Shown here in pieces: positions 1 through 8,521 of a stretch of DNA of 35,534 nt (its first letter is position 1; each line of letters opens with the position of its first letter). The stretch comes from Novosphingobium sp. BW1. GTDB lineage: Bacteria; Pseudomonadota; Alphaproteobacteria; Sphingomonadales; Sphingomonadaceae. Under the pieces are notes generated by a model. The model had not been told where the DNA came from. It did not search any database and saw nothing but the letters and a program-made list of their open reading frames with translations. The stretch spans positions 1 through 35,534 of the forward strand of contig NZ_VIRF01000075.1 in the NCBI RefSeq assembly GCF_008107685.1. The letters run 5' to 3'. A program made the translations under genes and the position numbers.

Positions 1-1
1 A

Positions 2-298
2 CCCCGAAGGCGCCGAGCGGAAAACAGCACTGCCCCCGCGCCCCGGAAACCGGCCACACCAGGCATGACGGGGCCCTGGGAGCTGCAACTCGGCGCCTTC
101 GGGGTCGAGGGCAATGCCCAGAAACTGTGGAGCAAGATCCGCACCCGCCCCGAGGTCCAGGGTACCGCCAAGCGCACCGAACCGGCCGGACGCCTGACCG
201 TACTCTTCGCCAGTGGCTATCCCTCGCGCAGCGCGGCGACCTCGGCCTGCGCCAAGCTGAAAGCCGGCGGGTACGACTGCCTCGTAGCCCGGAACTGA
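2..298 (+). CDS. SPOR-domain protein, C-terminal fragment (5' end outside window)
   Basis: The reading frame is open from the window edge to the TGA at 296-298, so only the C-terminus is present; the ATG at 65 is internal. The last 75 or so residues have the SPOR pattern: a start WELQLGAFG, then alternating hydrophobic strands, a repeat-like AGRLTVLFASGYPSRSAA, and a closing CAKLKAGGYDCLV with two cysteines. SPOR domains bind denuded glycan strands of septal peptidoglycan, so the full protein is probably periplasmic or membrane-anchored and linked to division or wall turnover. The segment before the domain is Pro/Ala/Arg rich, typical of the linker in such proteins. The family call is good, but the full architecture (for example RlpA-like or a TPR-SPOR protein) cannot be seen. 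Confidence 0.75.
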   Translation, partial: PRRRRAENSTAPAPRKPATPGMTGPWELQLGAFGVEGNAQKLWSKIRTRPEVQGTAKRTEPAGRLTVLFASGYPSRSAATSACAKLKAGGYDCLVARN

Positions 299-332
299 CC
301 CCATCGCGGACACCGCCAGCCCCAGTGCCTCC

Positions 333-1580
333 TTGGCCGAGGAGGTCGCCACAGGAGCGCGGCTTCTCTCGCTCGACCTGCTGCGCGGCGTCGCGGTGCT
401 GGGCATCCTCGCGATCAACATTGCCGGGTTTGCAGGCCCGCTTGCCGGAACGATCAGCCCGACGCTGACCCGCGCCCATACCCTGGTTACCTCTTCCTGG
501 GACAACGCCGCTTTTGCCGTCTCGCTCGTCTTTTTCGAGGGCAAGATGCGCGCGCTCTTCTCACTGCTCTTCGGCGCAGGCGTGATGCTGTTCTGGCGAA
601 GCGCGGAGCGGCGCGGGGCGGACGGCGATGTCCTGCAGGTGCGACGCCTCGCCTGGCTGCTGGGCTTCGGCTTCCTCCACTATGTCCTCTTGTGGTGGGG
701 CGATATCCTCTTCGTCTACGCGCTGTGCGGCCTCGCCGCCCTGCTGTTGCGCCCGGTGCCCACGCGCCCCCTGGTGATCGTGGCGCTCGCGCTCTTTTAT
801 GGGTGGCACCTGTGGGGCCTGTTCGAACTGGCCCCGCTCGTGCGCGCCGAGACAGCCCTTCGCGAGGGCCATGCCAGCGCGGCGCAAGCCAGGAGCGTCA
901 CCGCCTGGCTCGAGGCGGTGCGCGCCGGGATCAGCGAGGATCTTACCGAAGCGCGTTACCCCTACCTCGAGCTTGTCCTTACCAAGCTGCGCGAGCGGCC
1001 GTTCTGGCAGGTTCGCATGACCTGGAACATCTTTTCCGAAACACTCCCTCTCATGCTGCTGGGCATGGTGCTGATGCGGCGCGGGTTCTTCGATCCGATA
1101 ACAGCGGTCAAGCTGCGCCTCTACGCGGGCCTTGCCTGCGCCCTGAGTGGTCTCGCCTTCAGCGCCACGTTCACGGCCTGGGCCCTTGCCCATGACTTCC
1201 CGCCGGTCGCGATGGAGGCGGCCCTTTCCTGGGGCCTCGCGCTCCCGCACCTCCTCACCGCAATGGGCTACGCCGCACTGCTTGTCCATGCCACACCTCG
1301 CCTTGCCCCCACGCGCCTGGGACAACTGCTGATCGCGACGGGACGCATGGCCTTCAGCAACTACCTCGGCACCAGCCTCGTCATGACCGCGATCTTCTAC
1401 GGCTGGGGGCTGGGCCTGTTTGCGCATTTCGGGCCAGCCGCGCAGGTGCCCTTCGTGCTTCTGGGCTGGGCACTCATGCTGGGGCTGAGCGCGCCATTTC
1501 TCGCGCGATTCCGGCGCGGTCCGCTGGAGTGGTTATGGCGCTCGCTGGTTGAAAAACGCTTGCTCGAGAACGGCTTCTAA
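333..1580 (+). CDS. DUF418 family membrane protein (YeiB-like)
   Basis: A 415-residue polytopic membrane protein. It opens with LLSLDLLRGVAVLGILAIN, the N-terminal signature of the DUF418/DUF1624 group, and has about eight to ten hydrophobic segments. The C-terminal DUF418 part has the typical GRMAFSNYLGTS stretch followed by further helices. The group is related to membrane acyltransferases, but its substrate is not established. The start is uncertain: the TTG at 333 is the only usual start codon near the beginning of the conserved region, and the frame is open upstream to the preceding gene. It lies 34 bp after the SPOR gene and may be cotranscribed with it. No clear ribosome binding site is seen. 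Confidence 0.8.
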   Translation: MAEEVATGARLLSLDLLRGVAVLGILAINIAGFAGPLAGTISPTLTRAHTLVTSSWDNAAFAVSLVFFEGKMRALFSLLFGAGVMLFWRSAERRGADGDVLQVRRLAWLLGFGFLHYVLLWWGDILFVYALCGLAALLLRPVPTRPLVIVALALFYGWHLWGLFELAPLVRAETALREGHASAAQARSVTAWLEAVRAGISEDLTEARYPYLELVLTKLRERPFWQVRMTWNIFSETLPLMLLGMVLMRRGFFDPITAVKLRLYAGLACALSGLAFSATFTAWALAHDFPPVAMEAALSWGLALPHLLTAMGYAALLVHATPRLAPTRLGQLLIATGRMAFSNYLGTSLVMTAIFYGWGLGLFAHFGPAAQVPFVLLGWALMLGLSAPFLARFRRGPLEWLWRSLVEKRLLENGF

Positions 1581-1589
1581 GAATCGTTA

Positions 1590-1602
1590 GCAATACTATT
1601 GC
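1590..1602. promoter_or_regulatory. Dyad GCAATACTATTGC, possible iron-responsive operator
   Basis: A perfect 5-bp inverted repeat with a 3-bp centre lies 46 bp before the Bfd-like gene. Just downstream, ATTCTCA at 1608-1614 resembles one half of a Fur 7-1-7 site, though its partner half matches poorly. An AT-richer patch next to a Bfd/bacterioferritin pair fits Fur- or Irr-type control. This is inference from position and shape only. Confidence 0.4.
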
Positions 1603-1648
1603 GATCCATTCTCACATGCGTATAGTGGACCTCAACGAGGATTCGCTC

Positions 1649-1837
1649 ATGTACGTATGTATCTGTAATGCCATCCGCGAGAAGGACCTGCGCTGCGCCG
1701 CCCGGCGTATGAACGGCGATGCCGAAGCCGTCTACGCCGCCATGGGTCGCAAGCCCCAATGCGGACAATGCCTGGACGAGGCCGAAGAGATCATCGCCGA
1801 GGAAGTCGAAGTCGCGAGCTACTCTGCAGCGGCCTGA
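1649..1837 (+). CDS. bfd: Bfd-like [2Fe-2S] bacterioferritin-associated ferredoxin
   Basis: A 62-residue protein with the complete cysteine set of the BFD-like [2Fe-2S] fold: C4 and C6 in MYVCICNAI and C38 and C41 in CGQC, with the usual spacing of about 32 residues between pairs. In characterised systems Bfd docks on bacterioferritin and passes electrons to the heme so that stored iron is reduced and released. I chose the ATG at 1649 because it has GAGGA eight bases upstream and begins exactly at the family's conserved N-terminus; the earlier ATG at 1616 would add a non-conserved leader. Bacterioferritin follows 139 bp downstream, which supports the assignment. The dyad upstream suggests induction under iron limitation. 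Confidence 0.9.
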   Translation: MYVCICNAIREKDLRCAARRMNGDAEAVYAAMGRKPQCGQCLDEAEEIIAEEVEVASYSAAA

Positions 1838-1870
1838 CTTGCCCCTATTCTCCTGGGAGAATGGAAAAAG

Positions 1871-1897
1871 CCCGCCCACACTTAAGGGATAGGCGGG
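1871..1897. terminator. Hairpin between bfd and bfr
   Basis: CCCGCC at 1871-1876 pairs with GGCGGG at 1892-1897 around a 15-nt loop. On the plus strand the 3' side is TAAAAATC, a poor U-tract; on the minus strand the 3' side is CTTTTTCC, a better one. It may weakly terminate bfd transcription or act as an mRNA 3'-end stabiliser. Confidence 0.4.
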
Positions 1898-1976
1898 TAA
1901 AAATCGATTGCCTTGCCTTGCCCATACGCTTTTGGGCGATCATACTTGTGCGCAAATTCCCAGCAGGAGATGCGCC

Positions 1977-2456
1977 ATGAAGGGCGATGCACAGGTCATT
2001 GACTACCTGAACAAGGCCTTGTTCAACGAACTTACCGCGATCAACCAGTATTGGCTGCACTACCGCATGCTCGACAACTGGGGGATCAAGAAGCTCGCCG
2101 ACTACGAGCGGCACGAATCCATCGACGAGATGAAGCACGCCGATATCCTGGCGGACCGAATCCTCTTCCTCGACGGCCTCCCCAACTTTCAGGCGCTCGG
2201 CAAGCTGCGCGTCGGAGAAGACGTCGAAGACATCCTCAAGTGCGACCTCGCGCTCGAGCATGACGCGATCCCGCTCCTGAAGGAAGCGATCGCCCACTGC
2301 GAAGCGGTGCGCGACTACGTCAGCCGCGAAATCTTCGAGCGTATCCTCGAGAGCGAGGAAGAGCACGTCGACTACCTTGAAAAGCAGTTCGACATGATCG
2401 CACGCATGGGCCTGCAGAACTACTGCCAGCTCCAGAGCGAGGCCGCCGAGGCCTGA
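1977..2456 (+). CDS. bfr: Bacterioferritin (heme-containing ferritin)
   Basis: A 159-residue protein that aligns end to end with E. coli Bfr as I recall it, including MKGD at the start and the RMGLQNY motif near the C-terminus. The di-iron ferroxidase ligands are all present: E18, E51, H54, E94, E127 and H130. The heme ligand M52 is present in IDEMKHAD. Bfr forms a 24-subunit shell with heme at subunit interfaces; it oxidises Fe(II) and stores it as a ferric mineral in the cytoplasm. The ATG at 1977 has AGGAG seven bases upstream and matches the family start; an in-frame extension upstream to 1908 has no family similarity. The Bfd-like gene just upstream is its predicted release partner. Confidence 0.96.
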   Translation: MKGDAQVIDYLNKALFNELTAINQYWLHYRMLDNWGIKKLADYERHESIDEMKHADILADRILFLDGLPNFQALGKLRVGEDVEDILKCDLALEHDAIPLLKEAIAHCEAVRDYVSREIFERILESEEEHVDYLEKQFDMIARMGLQNYCQLQSEAAEA

Positions 2457-2485
2457 GCCGACACGAACCGGACGCACCACGCGCG

Positions 2486-3553
2486 ATGTTGGACTTCTGC
2501 GATGGCCTGGATCTTGCCCTTCCGCTGATTCAGGCCCCGATGGCGGGCATCTCGACGCCAGCTCTTGCCGCCGAAGTCTGCCGCGCCGGTGCGCTCGGCT
2601 CGCTCGCCATCGGCCACCTCGATCCGGCGGGAGCCGCGGGGGTACTGGCTGACCTCGCCAGCCGCACCGACCGCCCCTTCAACGTCAACCTCTTCGCCCA
2701 CACGCCTGCGGACATCGACCTCGCCCGCGAGGCCGCCTGGCTTGAAGCCCTGCGCCCGCGCTTTGCCGCCTTCGGCGCCGCGCCGCCCGCAGCGCTCTCC
2801 ACCATCTACAACAGCGTAACCGGGAACGCCGCCATGCTCGGCGTGGTTCTCGCCGCCGCCCCGCGCGTCGTCAGTTTCCACTTCGGCCTGCCCGAGGCCC
2901 CAGCGATAGCCGCACTGAAGGCCGCAGGCTCGCGGCTGCTCGCCAGTGTGACCTCGCGCGCCGAGGCCGAAGCGGCGCGCCGAGCCGGGGTCGACATGGT
3001 AATAGCGCAAGGCTGGGAAGCGGGCGGCCATCGCGGCATGTTCGATCCCGAGGCCGAAGACTCGCAGCTCTCCACCGCGCAACTGCTTGCCGATCTTGTC
3101 GCCTGGGACGAGCTGCCGGTCATCGCGGCGGGCGGCATCATGGATGGGCGCAGCATTGCCGAGGCTCTCGAGGCCGGAGCCACGGCCGTTCAGATGGGCA
3201 CCGCTTTCCTCGCCTGCCCCGAAAGCGCCAGCGATCCCGCGTACCGTGCGCGCCTTGCCTCCGATGCTGCCTACGACACGGTGATGACAACCCTCATCTC
3301 GGGCCGGCCCGCGCGCTGCCTTGCCAACGACTTTACCGCTCTGGCGGAGATTCCCGGCCTGCCCGAAGTGCCCGCCTATCCGCGTGCCTACGATGCCGGC
3401 AAGGCGCTCAACGCCGCAGCCAAGGCCGCCGGGGAGACTGGCTACGGCGCGCAGTGGGCCGGGACCGGCGCGCCGCGCCTGCGCCCGATGGGCGCGGCCG
3501 ACCTCGTCCGCACCTTGGGTGCCGAACTTGTCGCTATTCAGCGTCAGGCATAG
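2486..3553 (+). CDS. NAD(P)H-dependent flavin oxidoreductase, nitronate monooxygenase family
   Basis: A 355-residue TIM-barrel flavoprotein of the nitronate monooxygenase/2-nitropropane dioxygenase family. Seen motifs are QAPMAGIS near residue 12 (FMN-binding loop), an AQGWEAGGHRG segment containing the family's conserved histidine, and PVIAAGGIMDGRSIAEAL with ATAVQMGTAFL (phosphate-binding loops). Class I members oxidise alkyl nitronates such as propionate-3-nitronate with FMN and oxygen; others are NADH:quinone reductases, so the substrate is uncertain. It starts 29 bp after bfr and may be in the same transcript. No clear Shine-Dalgarno sequence precedes the ATG. Its 3' end overlaps the convergent S9 peptidase gene by 20 bp. 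Confidence 0.88.
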   Translation: MLDFCDGLDLALPLIQAPMAGISTPALAAEVCRAGALGSLAIGHLDPAGAAGVLADLASRTDRPFNVNLFAHTPADIDLAREAAWLEALRPRFAAFGAAPPAALSTIYNSVTGNAAMLGVVLAAAPRVVSFHFGLPEAPAIAALKAAGSRLLASVTSRAEAEAARRAGVDMVIAQGWEAGGHRGMFDPEAEDSQLSTAQLLADLVAWDELPVIAAGGIMDGRSIAEALEAGATAVQMGTAFLACPESASDPAYRARLASDAAYDTVMTTLISGRPARCLANDFTALAEIPGLPEVPAYPRAYDAGKALNAAAKAAGETGYGAQWAGTGAPRLRPMGAADLVRTLGAELVAIQRQA

Positions 3554-5675
3554 GTATCTGCACGCTGCGCGTATCGGTACGGTAACGGTCGAACCAGTCG
3601 AGAATCGCCGAAGCCTTGGCTGCCGATTGCGAAGGGCGCGCCGCGATCCCGCCATGGCTCGCGCCGGGCACTTTCACCAGCGCGGTCGGCACGCCCCGGA
3701 TCTTGAGCGCGGTATAGTACTGCTCCGATTCGCTTACCGGGGTGCGGTAGTCCTCCGCACCGACCACAACGAGCGTGGGCGTCGTCACGTTGCCGACCAG
3801 GCTGAGGGGCGAGCGCTGCCAGTAGACCATCGGCTCTTCCCAGACCGGCTTGTCGAACCAGTGATCATGGTAGACCGGCGCCCCGTCCGAGGTGAGCGTG
3901 AAGCTGCCCCAATCGATCACCGGCTTTTGCGAGGCGGCAGCCTTGAAGCGATCGGTCTTGCCCACGATCCAGGCGGTCAGCACGCCCCCGCCCGAGCCGC
4001 CCGTCACGAAGAGGTTGTCAGGATCGGCCACGCCGTCCGCAATCGCCGCGTCGACCGCGGCCATCAGATCGTCGTAGTCGGGACCCGGGTAGTTGCGGTC
4101 GATTAGCCGGGCAAACTCCTCCCCATAGGAGGTCGAGCCGCGCGGGTTGGTGTAGAGGACCGCATAGCCATGCGCCGCGTAAAGCTGATCGTCGGTCGAG
4201 AAAGTGCCGCTGTAGGCCGCCATCGGGCCGCCGTGGATCTCCAGGATCAGCGGCACCTTCTCCCCCGCCGGAAGGCCCGGCGGCGTCACCAGCCAGGCAT
4301 CGACAGGGCGTCCGTCGGGCGCGGTCACGGCCAGCCTGCGCACGGGCGCCATCGCCTTATGGTCGATCCACGAACCGTTAAGGTCTGTCAGACGCTCACC
4401 CTTGCCGCCACCGTCGCTCACCCACAGGTCGGCCGGGCGGTCGGTGCCGTTGGCGGTATAGGCGATGCGCCCGCCCTTCGAGACCGAAAAGCTGCCACCT
4501 GTGTAGGGCCGGTCGAAATGCCCGCCCTGCGTCAGTCCTTCGACCAGCACCTTGAGCGATCCATCGAGACCCACCTTGCCGACCTTGCGCACCCCCTTAT
4601 CATCGTAGAGCACATAGAGCGTCGAATTGCCCACCCAGATCGCATCGTCGATGCTTAGGTCATGGCCTGCCGTGAGCGAGCGCTTGGCGCTGCCATCGGC
4701 ATTCATCACGTAAAGTTCGGTGTTGGTGTAGGAGTGGAGCGCGTCGTCGAAGCCGAAGTAGGCAATGCGCTCGCCATCGGGCGAAACCAGGGGCCTCGCG
4801 TCGGGACCGAACCGGCTCGTCATCGCGCGCACCGCGCCGCTGGCCACATCGACCGCGTAGATCTCGCGGTCGGAAGGTTTCACATCCCAATTGGCCTTGC
4901 GGTTGCCGGTAAAGAAGATGCGCTTGCTATCCGCGCTCCAGGCAAGCCCGCCCTCGTCCGCATAGTTGCCGCAGGTCAGCTGGCGCGGCGCGCCCCCGGT
5001 TGCCGGGACCACGAAGACATGCGCCGTGCCCGGCTTGACGTAGCCTGCGCCGTCGCTCCGGTAGGTGACCTTGTCGATCACTTCCAGCGGATCGGCCCAC
5101 TGCGCCCCTTCCGGCTTGCCGGAGGGCACCGAGCCCAGCGAAAGCCCCTCGCCCGGAACCCGTGTCGCATAGGCAATCTGGCTCCCATCGGGCGACCAGG
5201 CGAGGCTGCCCGGACTGTCGGGCAGGCCCGTCACGGCGACATCCGCAGCCCCCTCCAGCCAGAGCACGTGCAGCTGCGGCACGCCCTCACCATTGCTCGA
5301 GATATAGGCAAGGCGCGCGCCATCGGGCGACCAACGCGGCGCAAAGTGCGCGCCCTTGCCCGCCACCAGCGGGCGCTGCTTGCCGCTTGCCACATCGACC
5401 AGCCAGAGGGAGGGCACGGCGCGGTCGGTCATGATGTCGGCGGCCTGGCGTACGTAGATCACCTGCTTGCCGTCGGGCGAGATCTGCGGATCGGTCACCC
5501 CTTGAAGGCGGAACAGATCGCTTGGCACGAAGCCACGTTCGGGCCCGGCCTGAACGGCGGCCGCAGTCGCCGGAGTTTCCTGCGCAAGCGCGCCTTGCGC
5601 GCACGGCACACCCATGACCATGGCGCCTGCCACAAACAACATCCAACGCTTTGCGACCACGGTCTTTCTCCCCAT
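3534..5675 (-). CDS. Secreted S9-family peptidase (acylaminoacyl-peptidase/DPP-like)
   Basis: A 713-residue protein with an N-terminal signal peptide (basic start MGRKTVVAKR, hydrophobic core, AQGALAQE cleavage region). Residues about 50-440 carry PD40/WD40-like beta-propeller repeats with recurring SPDG motifs. The C-terminal alpha/beta-hydrolase holds the catalytic triad: S561 in GGSGGG, D642 in GAEDYRTP and H674 in GASHGG, with HGGP at 481-484 forming the oxyanion loop. Such enzymes trim N-terminal residues or dipeptides from oligopeptides, here in the periplasm. The ATG at 5675 was chosen because the signal peptide begins there; the frame can extend to 5720. It is divergent from the AI-2E permease gene. 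Confidence 0.93.
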   Translation of the reverse strand: MGRKTVVAKRWMLFVAGAMVMGVPCAQGALAQETPATAAAVQAGPERGFVPSDLFRLQGVTDPQISPDGKQVIYVRQAADIMTDRAVPSLWLVDVASGKQRPLVAGKGAHFAPRWSPDGARLAYISSNGEGVPQLHVLWLEGAADVAVTGLPDSPGSLAWSPDGSQIAYATRVPGEGLSLGSVPSGKPEGAQWADPLEVIDKVTYRSDGAGYVKPGTAHVFVVPATGGAPRQLTCGNYADEGGLAWSADSKRIFFTGNRKANWDVKPSDREIYAVDVASGAVRAMTSRFGPDARPLVSPDGERIAYFGFDDALHSYTNTELYVMNADGSAKRSLTAGHDLSIDDAIWVGNSTLYVLYDDKGVRKVGKVGLDGSLKVLVEGLTQGGHFDRPYTGGSFSVSKGGRIAYTANGTDRPADLWVSDGGGKGERLTDLNGSWIDHKAMAPVRRLAVTAPDGRPVDAWLVTPPGLPAGEKVPLILEIHGGPMAAYSGTFSTDDQLYAAHGYAVLYTNPRGSTSYGEEFARLIDRNYPGPDYDDLMAAVDAAIADGVADPDNLFVTGGSGGGVLTAWIVGKTDRFKAAASQKPVIDWGSFTLTSDGAPVYHDHWFDKPVWEEPMVYWQRSPLSLVGNVTTPTLVVVGAEDYRTPVSESEQYYTALKIRGVPTALVKVPGASHGGIAARPSQSAAKASAILDWFDRYRTDTRSVQIPMPDAE

Positions 5676-5767
5676 ACTTCGGCAGCGCCAAGTCTTGCGC
5701 CTCTCCGTGAAAAAATCCACCCTCGCTATGACTCTCGCACGGCCATGATAGAAAGGCCGGCACTTTC

Positions 5768-6931
5768 ATGGATGAGCACACAAACCCGATGCCCCAGTTG
5801 AAAAAGCCCGCCTTCGAAGTCGAGGACGGCGGCTACGTCGCCCTCCTCGTCCTGGTGACTTTCGCCTTCGCCTATCTTGTTGCGCCCTTCTTTGGAGCCG
5901 TTCTGTGGGGCGTGGTCGCCGCGATCATGTTCGAACCCATGACCCGCAAGCTCGCGGGCCTGCTTGGCGGCCGCAAGAATCTGGCCGCAGCCCTGGTCCT
6001 GATCCTGCTGCTGGCGCTGGTCATCCTTCCCACCATCGTGCTCGGCATCAGCCTCGTGAACGAGGCCTCCGCGCTCTACGCCAAGATCAAGGCGGGCGAC
6101 ATCTCGATCCCGGGCATGCTCCAACAGATCGAGGGGACCCTGCCCGAAAGCGCGCTGCAATTCATCCGCCAGTACGGCCTGACCGACTTCAACACGCTGC
6201 GCCGCATGTTCGGATCGAGCGTGACCACGGGGCTCCAGGCCGTCGCCTCGCAGGCACTGGTGCTGGGACAGGGCGCGCTCAGCTTCCTCGCGGCGCTGGG
6301 CGTCATGCTCTACCTCAGCTTCTTTCTCCTGCGCGACGGGCAGCGCTACACCGAACTCGTGCGCGGCGCGATGCCGCTGCGCCCCAAGATGCGCGATTCG
6401 CTCTTTGCGCACTTCACCGTCGTCGTGCGCGCGACGATGAAGGGCACGGTCGTCGTCGCGGTCATGCAGGGACTTGTCGGCGGAATCATCTTCTCGCTGC
6501 TGGGGATCGAAGGTGCACTCCTGTGGGGCGTGCTGATGGGCTTCCTCTCACTGCTTCCCGCCGTGGGCACCGGGCTCGTGTGGGTCCCGGTTGCCATTTA
6601 TCTTCTGGCCATCGGCGCTGTCTGGCAGGGCGTGGTGCTGATCCTGGCGGGCATGTTCATCATCGGCATGATCGACAACGTCCTGCGCCCGATCCTTGTC
6701 GGACGCGACACGCGCCTGCCCGACTTCGTGGTGCTGATCGCAACGCTCTCGGGGCTCCAGCTCTTCGGCCTCAATGGCTTCATCGTCGGCCCTGTCATCG
6801 CAGCCCTGTTCATCGCGATGTGGAACATCGTGCGCGAGCAGCGCGAGGAAGCGCGCCGCCCACTCGACACCGCGCTGAGCGAAGAGGAGGCCGACACCGC
6901 CCGCCGCGAGGCCGAAGCCCACCCGGGCTGA
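5768..6931 (+). CDS. AI-2E family transporter (PerM/YdiK-type permease)
   Basis: A 387-residue membrane protein with paired helices at the N-terminus (about residues 22-55 and 70-95), a soluble amphipathic segment around 105-160, and a cluster of C-terminal helices with GTGLVWVPVAIYLL and a conserved DNVLRPILVGRDT loop, all typical of the AI-2E/UPF0118 family. Characterised members export autoinducer-2 or act as Na+(Li+)/H+ antiporters, so the substrate cannot be fixed here. The C-terminus is charged and rich in Glu and Arg. The gene stands alone, divergent from the S9 peptidase and convergent with der, and ends 13 bp before a very strong shared terminator. Confidence 0.9.
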   Translation: MDEHTNPMPQLKKPAFEVEDGGYVALLVLVTFAFAYLVAPFFGAVLWGVVAAIMFEPMTRKLAGLLGGRKNLAAALVLILLLALVILPTIVLGISLVNEASALYAKIKAGDISIPGMLQQIEGTLPESALQFIRQYGLTDFNTLRRMFGSSVTTGLQAVASQALVLGQGALSFLAALGVMLYLSFFLLRDGQRYTELVRGAMPLRPKMRDSLFAHFTVVVRATMKGTVVVAVMQGLVGGIIFSLLGIEGALLWGVLMGFLSLLPAVGTGLVWVPVAIYLLAIGAVWQGVVLILAGMFIIGMIDNVLRPILVGRDTRLPDFVVLIATLSGLQLFGLNGFIVGPVIAALFIAMWNIVREQREEARRPLDTALSEEEADTARREAEAHPG

Positions 6932-6944
6932 ACACCGCCCACAG

Positions 6945-6997
6945 AACACGAAAACGCCCCCGGAAAGCGCCGCGCGTTCCGGGGGCGTTTTCGTGTT
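6945..6997. terminator. Strong bidirectional intrinsic terminator
   Basis: Two perfectly complementary 21-nt arms (6945-6965 and 6977-6997) surround an 11-nt loop. Each arm has a GC-rich inner half and an AACACGAAAA or TTTTCGTGTT outer half, so either strand yields a GC stem followed by U-rich sequence. It lies between the convergent AI-2E permease and der genes and should end transcripts from both. Confidence 0.92.
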
Positions 6998-7010
6998 TGG
7001 CTCTGCGACC

Positions 7011-8393
7011 TTACTTCTTGGTCGCGAAGGGATTTTTCGGGCTGCGCAGGTTGAGCCGGATCGGCACCGCCTCGAAGCCCAGCTCGCGCCGGATCCCGTT
7101 GATGAGATAGCGCTTGTAGCTCTCGGGCAGCATGTCGAGGCGGGTCCCGAACAGGACGAAGCCCGGCGGGCGGGTCTTGGCCTGCGTGATGTAGCGCAGC
7201 TTGATGCGCCTGCCGCCGGGCGCGGGCGGCGGGTTGGCCGACAGCGCATCGTCGAACCAGCGGTTGAGTGCCGAGGTCGGCACGCGCCGGCTCCACGCCT
7301 CGCGGATCGAGAAAGCCGCCGACATGAGCTCGTCAAGCCCCTTGCCGGTGCGCCCCGAAATCGCCATCAGCGGCACGCCGCGCACCTGCGCCAGGCCTTC
7401 GTTCAGTGCATCGCGGATGCCGTTGAACAGCGAACTGGCGTCCTCGGCCACGTCCCACTTGTTGATCGCGATCATCAGCGCGCGGCCTTCCTCGAGGACC
7501 ATCGAGGCGATCTTGAGATCCTGGTGCTCGAGCCCGCGCGTTGCATCGAGCACGAGGACGACGACTTCGGCAAAGTCGATCGCGTGGCGCGCGTCCTGGA
7601 CGGCTAGGCGCTCCAACTTCTCGATAACCTGCGCCTTCTTGCGCATGCCCGCCGTGTCGATCAGCCGGACCTCGCGGTCCTCGTCCGTCTTGGGATCGTG
7701 CCAGACCCAGTCGATCGCGATTGAATCGCGCGTGATCCCGGCCTCGGGACCGGTAAGCAGGCGATCTTCCTTGAGATAGCGGTTGATGAGCGTGGACTTG
7801 CCCGCGTTGGGGCGCCCGACGATGGCAAGCTTGAGCGGCGCGCGCAGCAGCGCTTCTTCGTCCTCTTCCTCCAGCTCGTCTTCTTCCGGCGGCTGGAGCG
7901 GCTCGAGATGGGGCAGCAGGCCCTCGAAGAGATCACCCATGCCCTCGCCGTGCTCGGCCGAGATCGCGACCGGATCGCCCAGGCCCAGCGAATAGGCTTC
8001 GAGCAGGCCCGATTCGCCCGCGCGGCCTTCGGCTTTGTTGGCAAGGAGGATGACCGGCACCGGCGAGGCGCGCAGCCACTGCGCGATTTCCTCATCGAGC
8101 GGGGTCAGCCCAGCGCGTGCGTCGATCACGAAGAGCGCAACATCCGCCGTGGCGAGCGCGGCCTCGGTCTGCTGGCGCATGCGGCCCGGCAGGGTTTCGG
8201 CCTCGTCGTCCTCCCACCCGGCCGTATCCACGATGGTGAAATCGAGGCCGAGGAGGTGCGCATCGCCGAAGCGACGGTCACGCGTCACGCCCGGCTGATC
8301 GTCCACGAGCGCAAGGCGCTTGCCGACGAGCCGGTTGAACAGCGTGGACTTGCCGACGTTGGGTCGGCCGATGATGATGACTTGTGGAAGCAT
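7011..8393 (-). CDS. der: Ribosome-assembly GTPase Der (EngA)
   Basis: A 460-residue protein with two tandem GTPase domains and a C-terminal KH-like domain, unique to Der. Domain 1 has GRPNVGKST (9-17), DTAG near 56 and NKAE at 119-122, where NKxD is usual; domain 2 has GRPNAGKST (193-201), a second DTAG and NKWD. A highly acidic linker at about 169-181 separates them. Der binds the 50S subunit and is essential for its late maturation. The start at 8393 gives the standard N-terminus MLPQVIIIGRP; the open frame upstream lacks similarity. Its stop lies 14 bp from the shared terminator. Confidence 0.97.
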   Translation of the reverse strand: MLPQVIIIGRPNVGKSTLFNRLVGKRLALVDDQPGVTRDRRFGDAHLLGLDFTIVDTAGWEDDEAETLPGRMRQQTEAALATADVALFVIDARAGLTPLDEEIAQWLRASPVPVILLANKAEGRAGESGLLEAYSLGLGDPVAISAEHGEGMGDLFEGLLPHLEPLQPPEEDELEEEDEEALLRAPLKLAIVGRPNAGKSTLINRYLKEDRLLTGPEAGITRDSIAIDWVWHDPKTDEDREVRLIDTAGMRKKAQVIEKLERLAVQDARHAIDFAEVVVLVLDATRGLEHQDLKIASMVLEEGRALMIAINKWDVAEDASSLFNGIRDALNEGLAQVRGVPLMAISGRTGKGLDELMSAAFSIREAWSRRVPTSALNRWFDDALSANPPPAPGGRRIKLRYITQAKTRPPGFVLFGTRLDMLPESYKRYLINGIRRELGFEAVPIRLNLRSPKNPFATKK

Positions 8394-8501
8394 GATTCCC
8401 ACCCGATTGGGGACTTCGGAGCGGTTTGGCAAGAACTGTGCGCGCAAGGGTGCAATTCTTACCCGCCTGTTAACCGAACCTGACAGTCCATGAATAACTA
8501 T

Positions 8502-8519
8502 CTCCGGGCAAACCCGGAG
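8502..8519 (+). promoter_or_regulatory. Hairpin that includes the Shine-Dalgarno of the CHAP gene
   Basis: CTCCGGG (8502-8508) pairs perfectly with CCCGGAG (8513-8519) around a CAAA tetraloop. The GGAG in the 3' arm is the only Shine-Dalgarno-like sequence before the ATG at 8522, and it is only two bases from it. The fold would mask ribosome access, a shape seen in translational switches. Function is inferred. Confidence 0.45.
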
Positions 8520-8521
8520 CC

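Noticed and set aside
4662..5801. Plus-strand open frame of 379 codons
   Set aside because: Antisense to the S9 peptidase, whose catalytic triad and signal peptide are clear.
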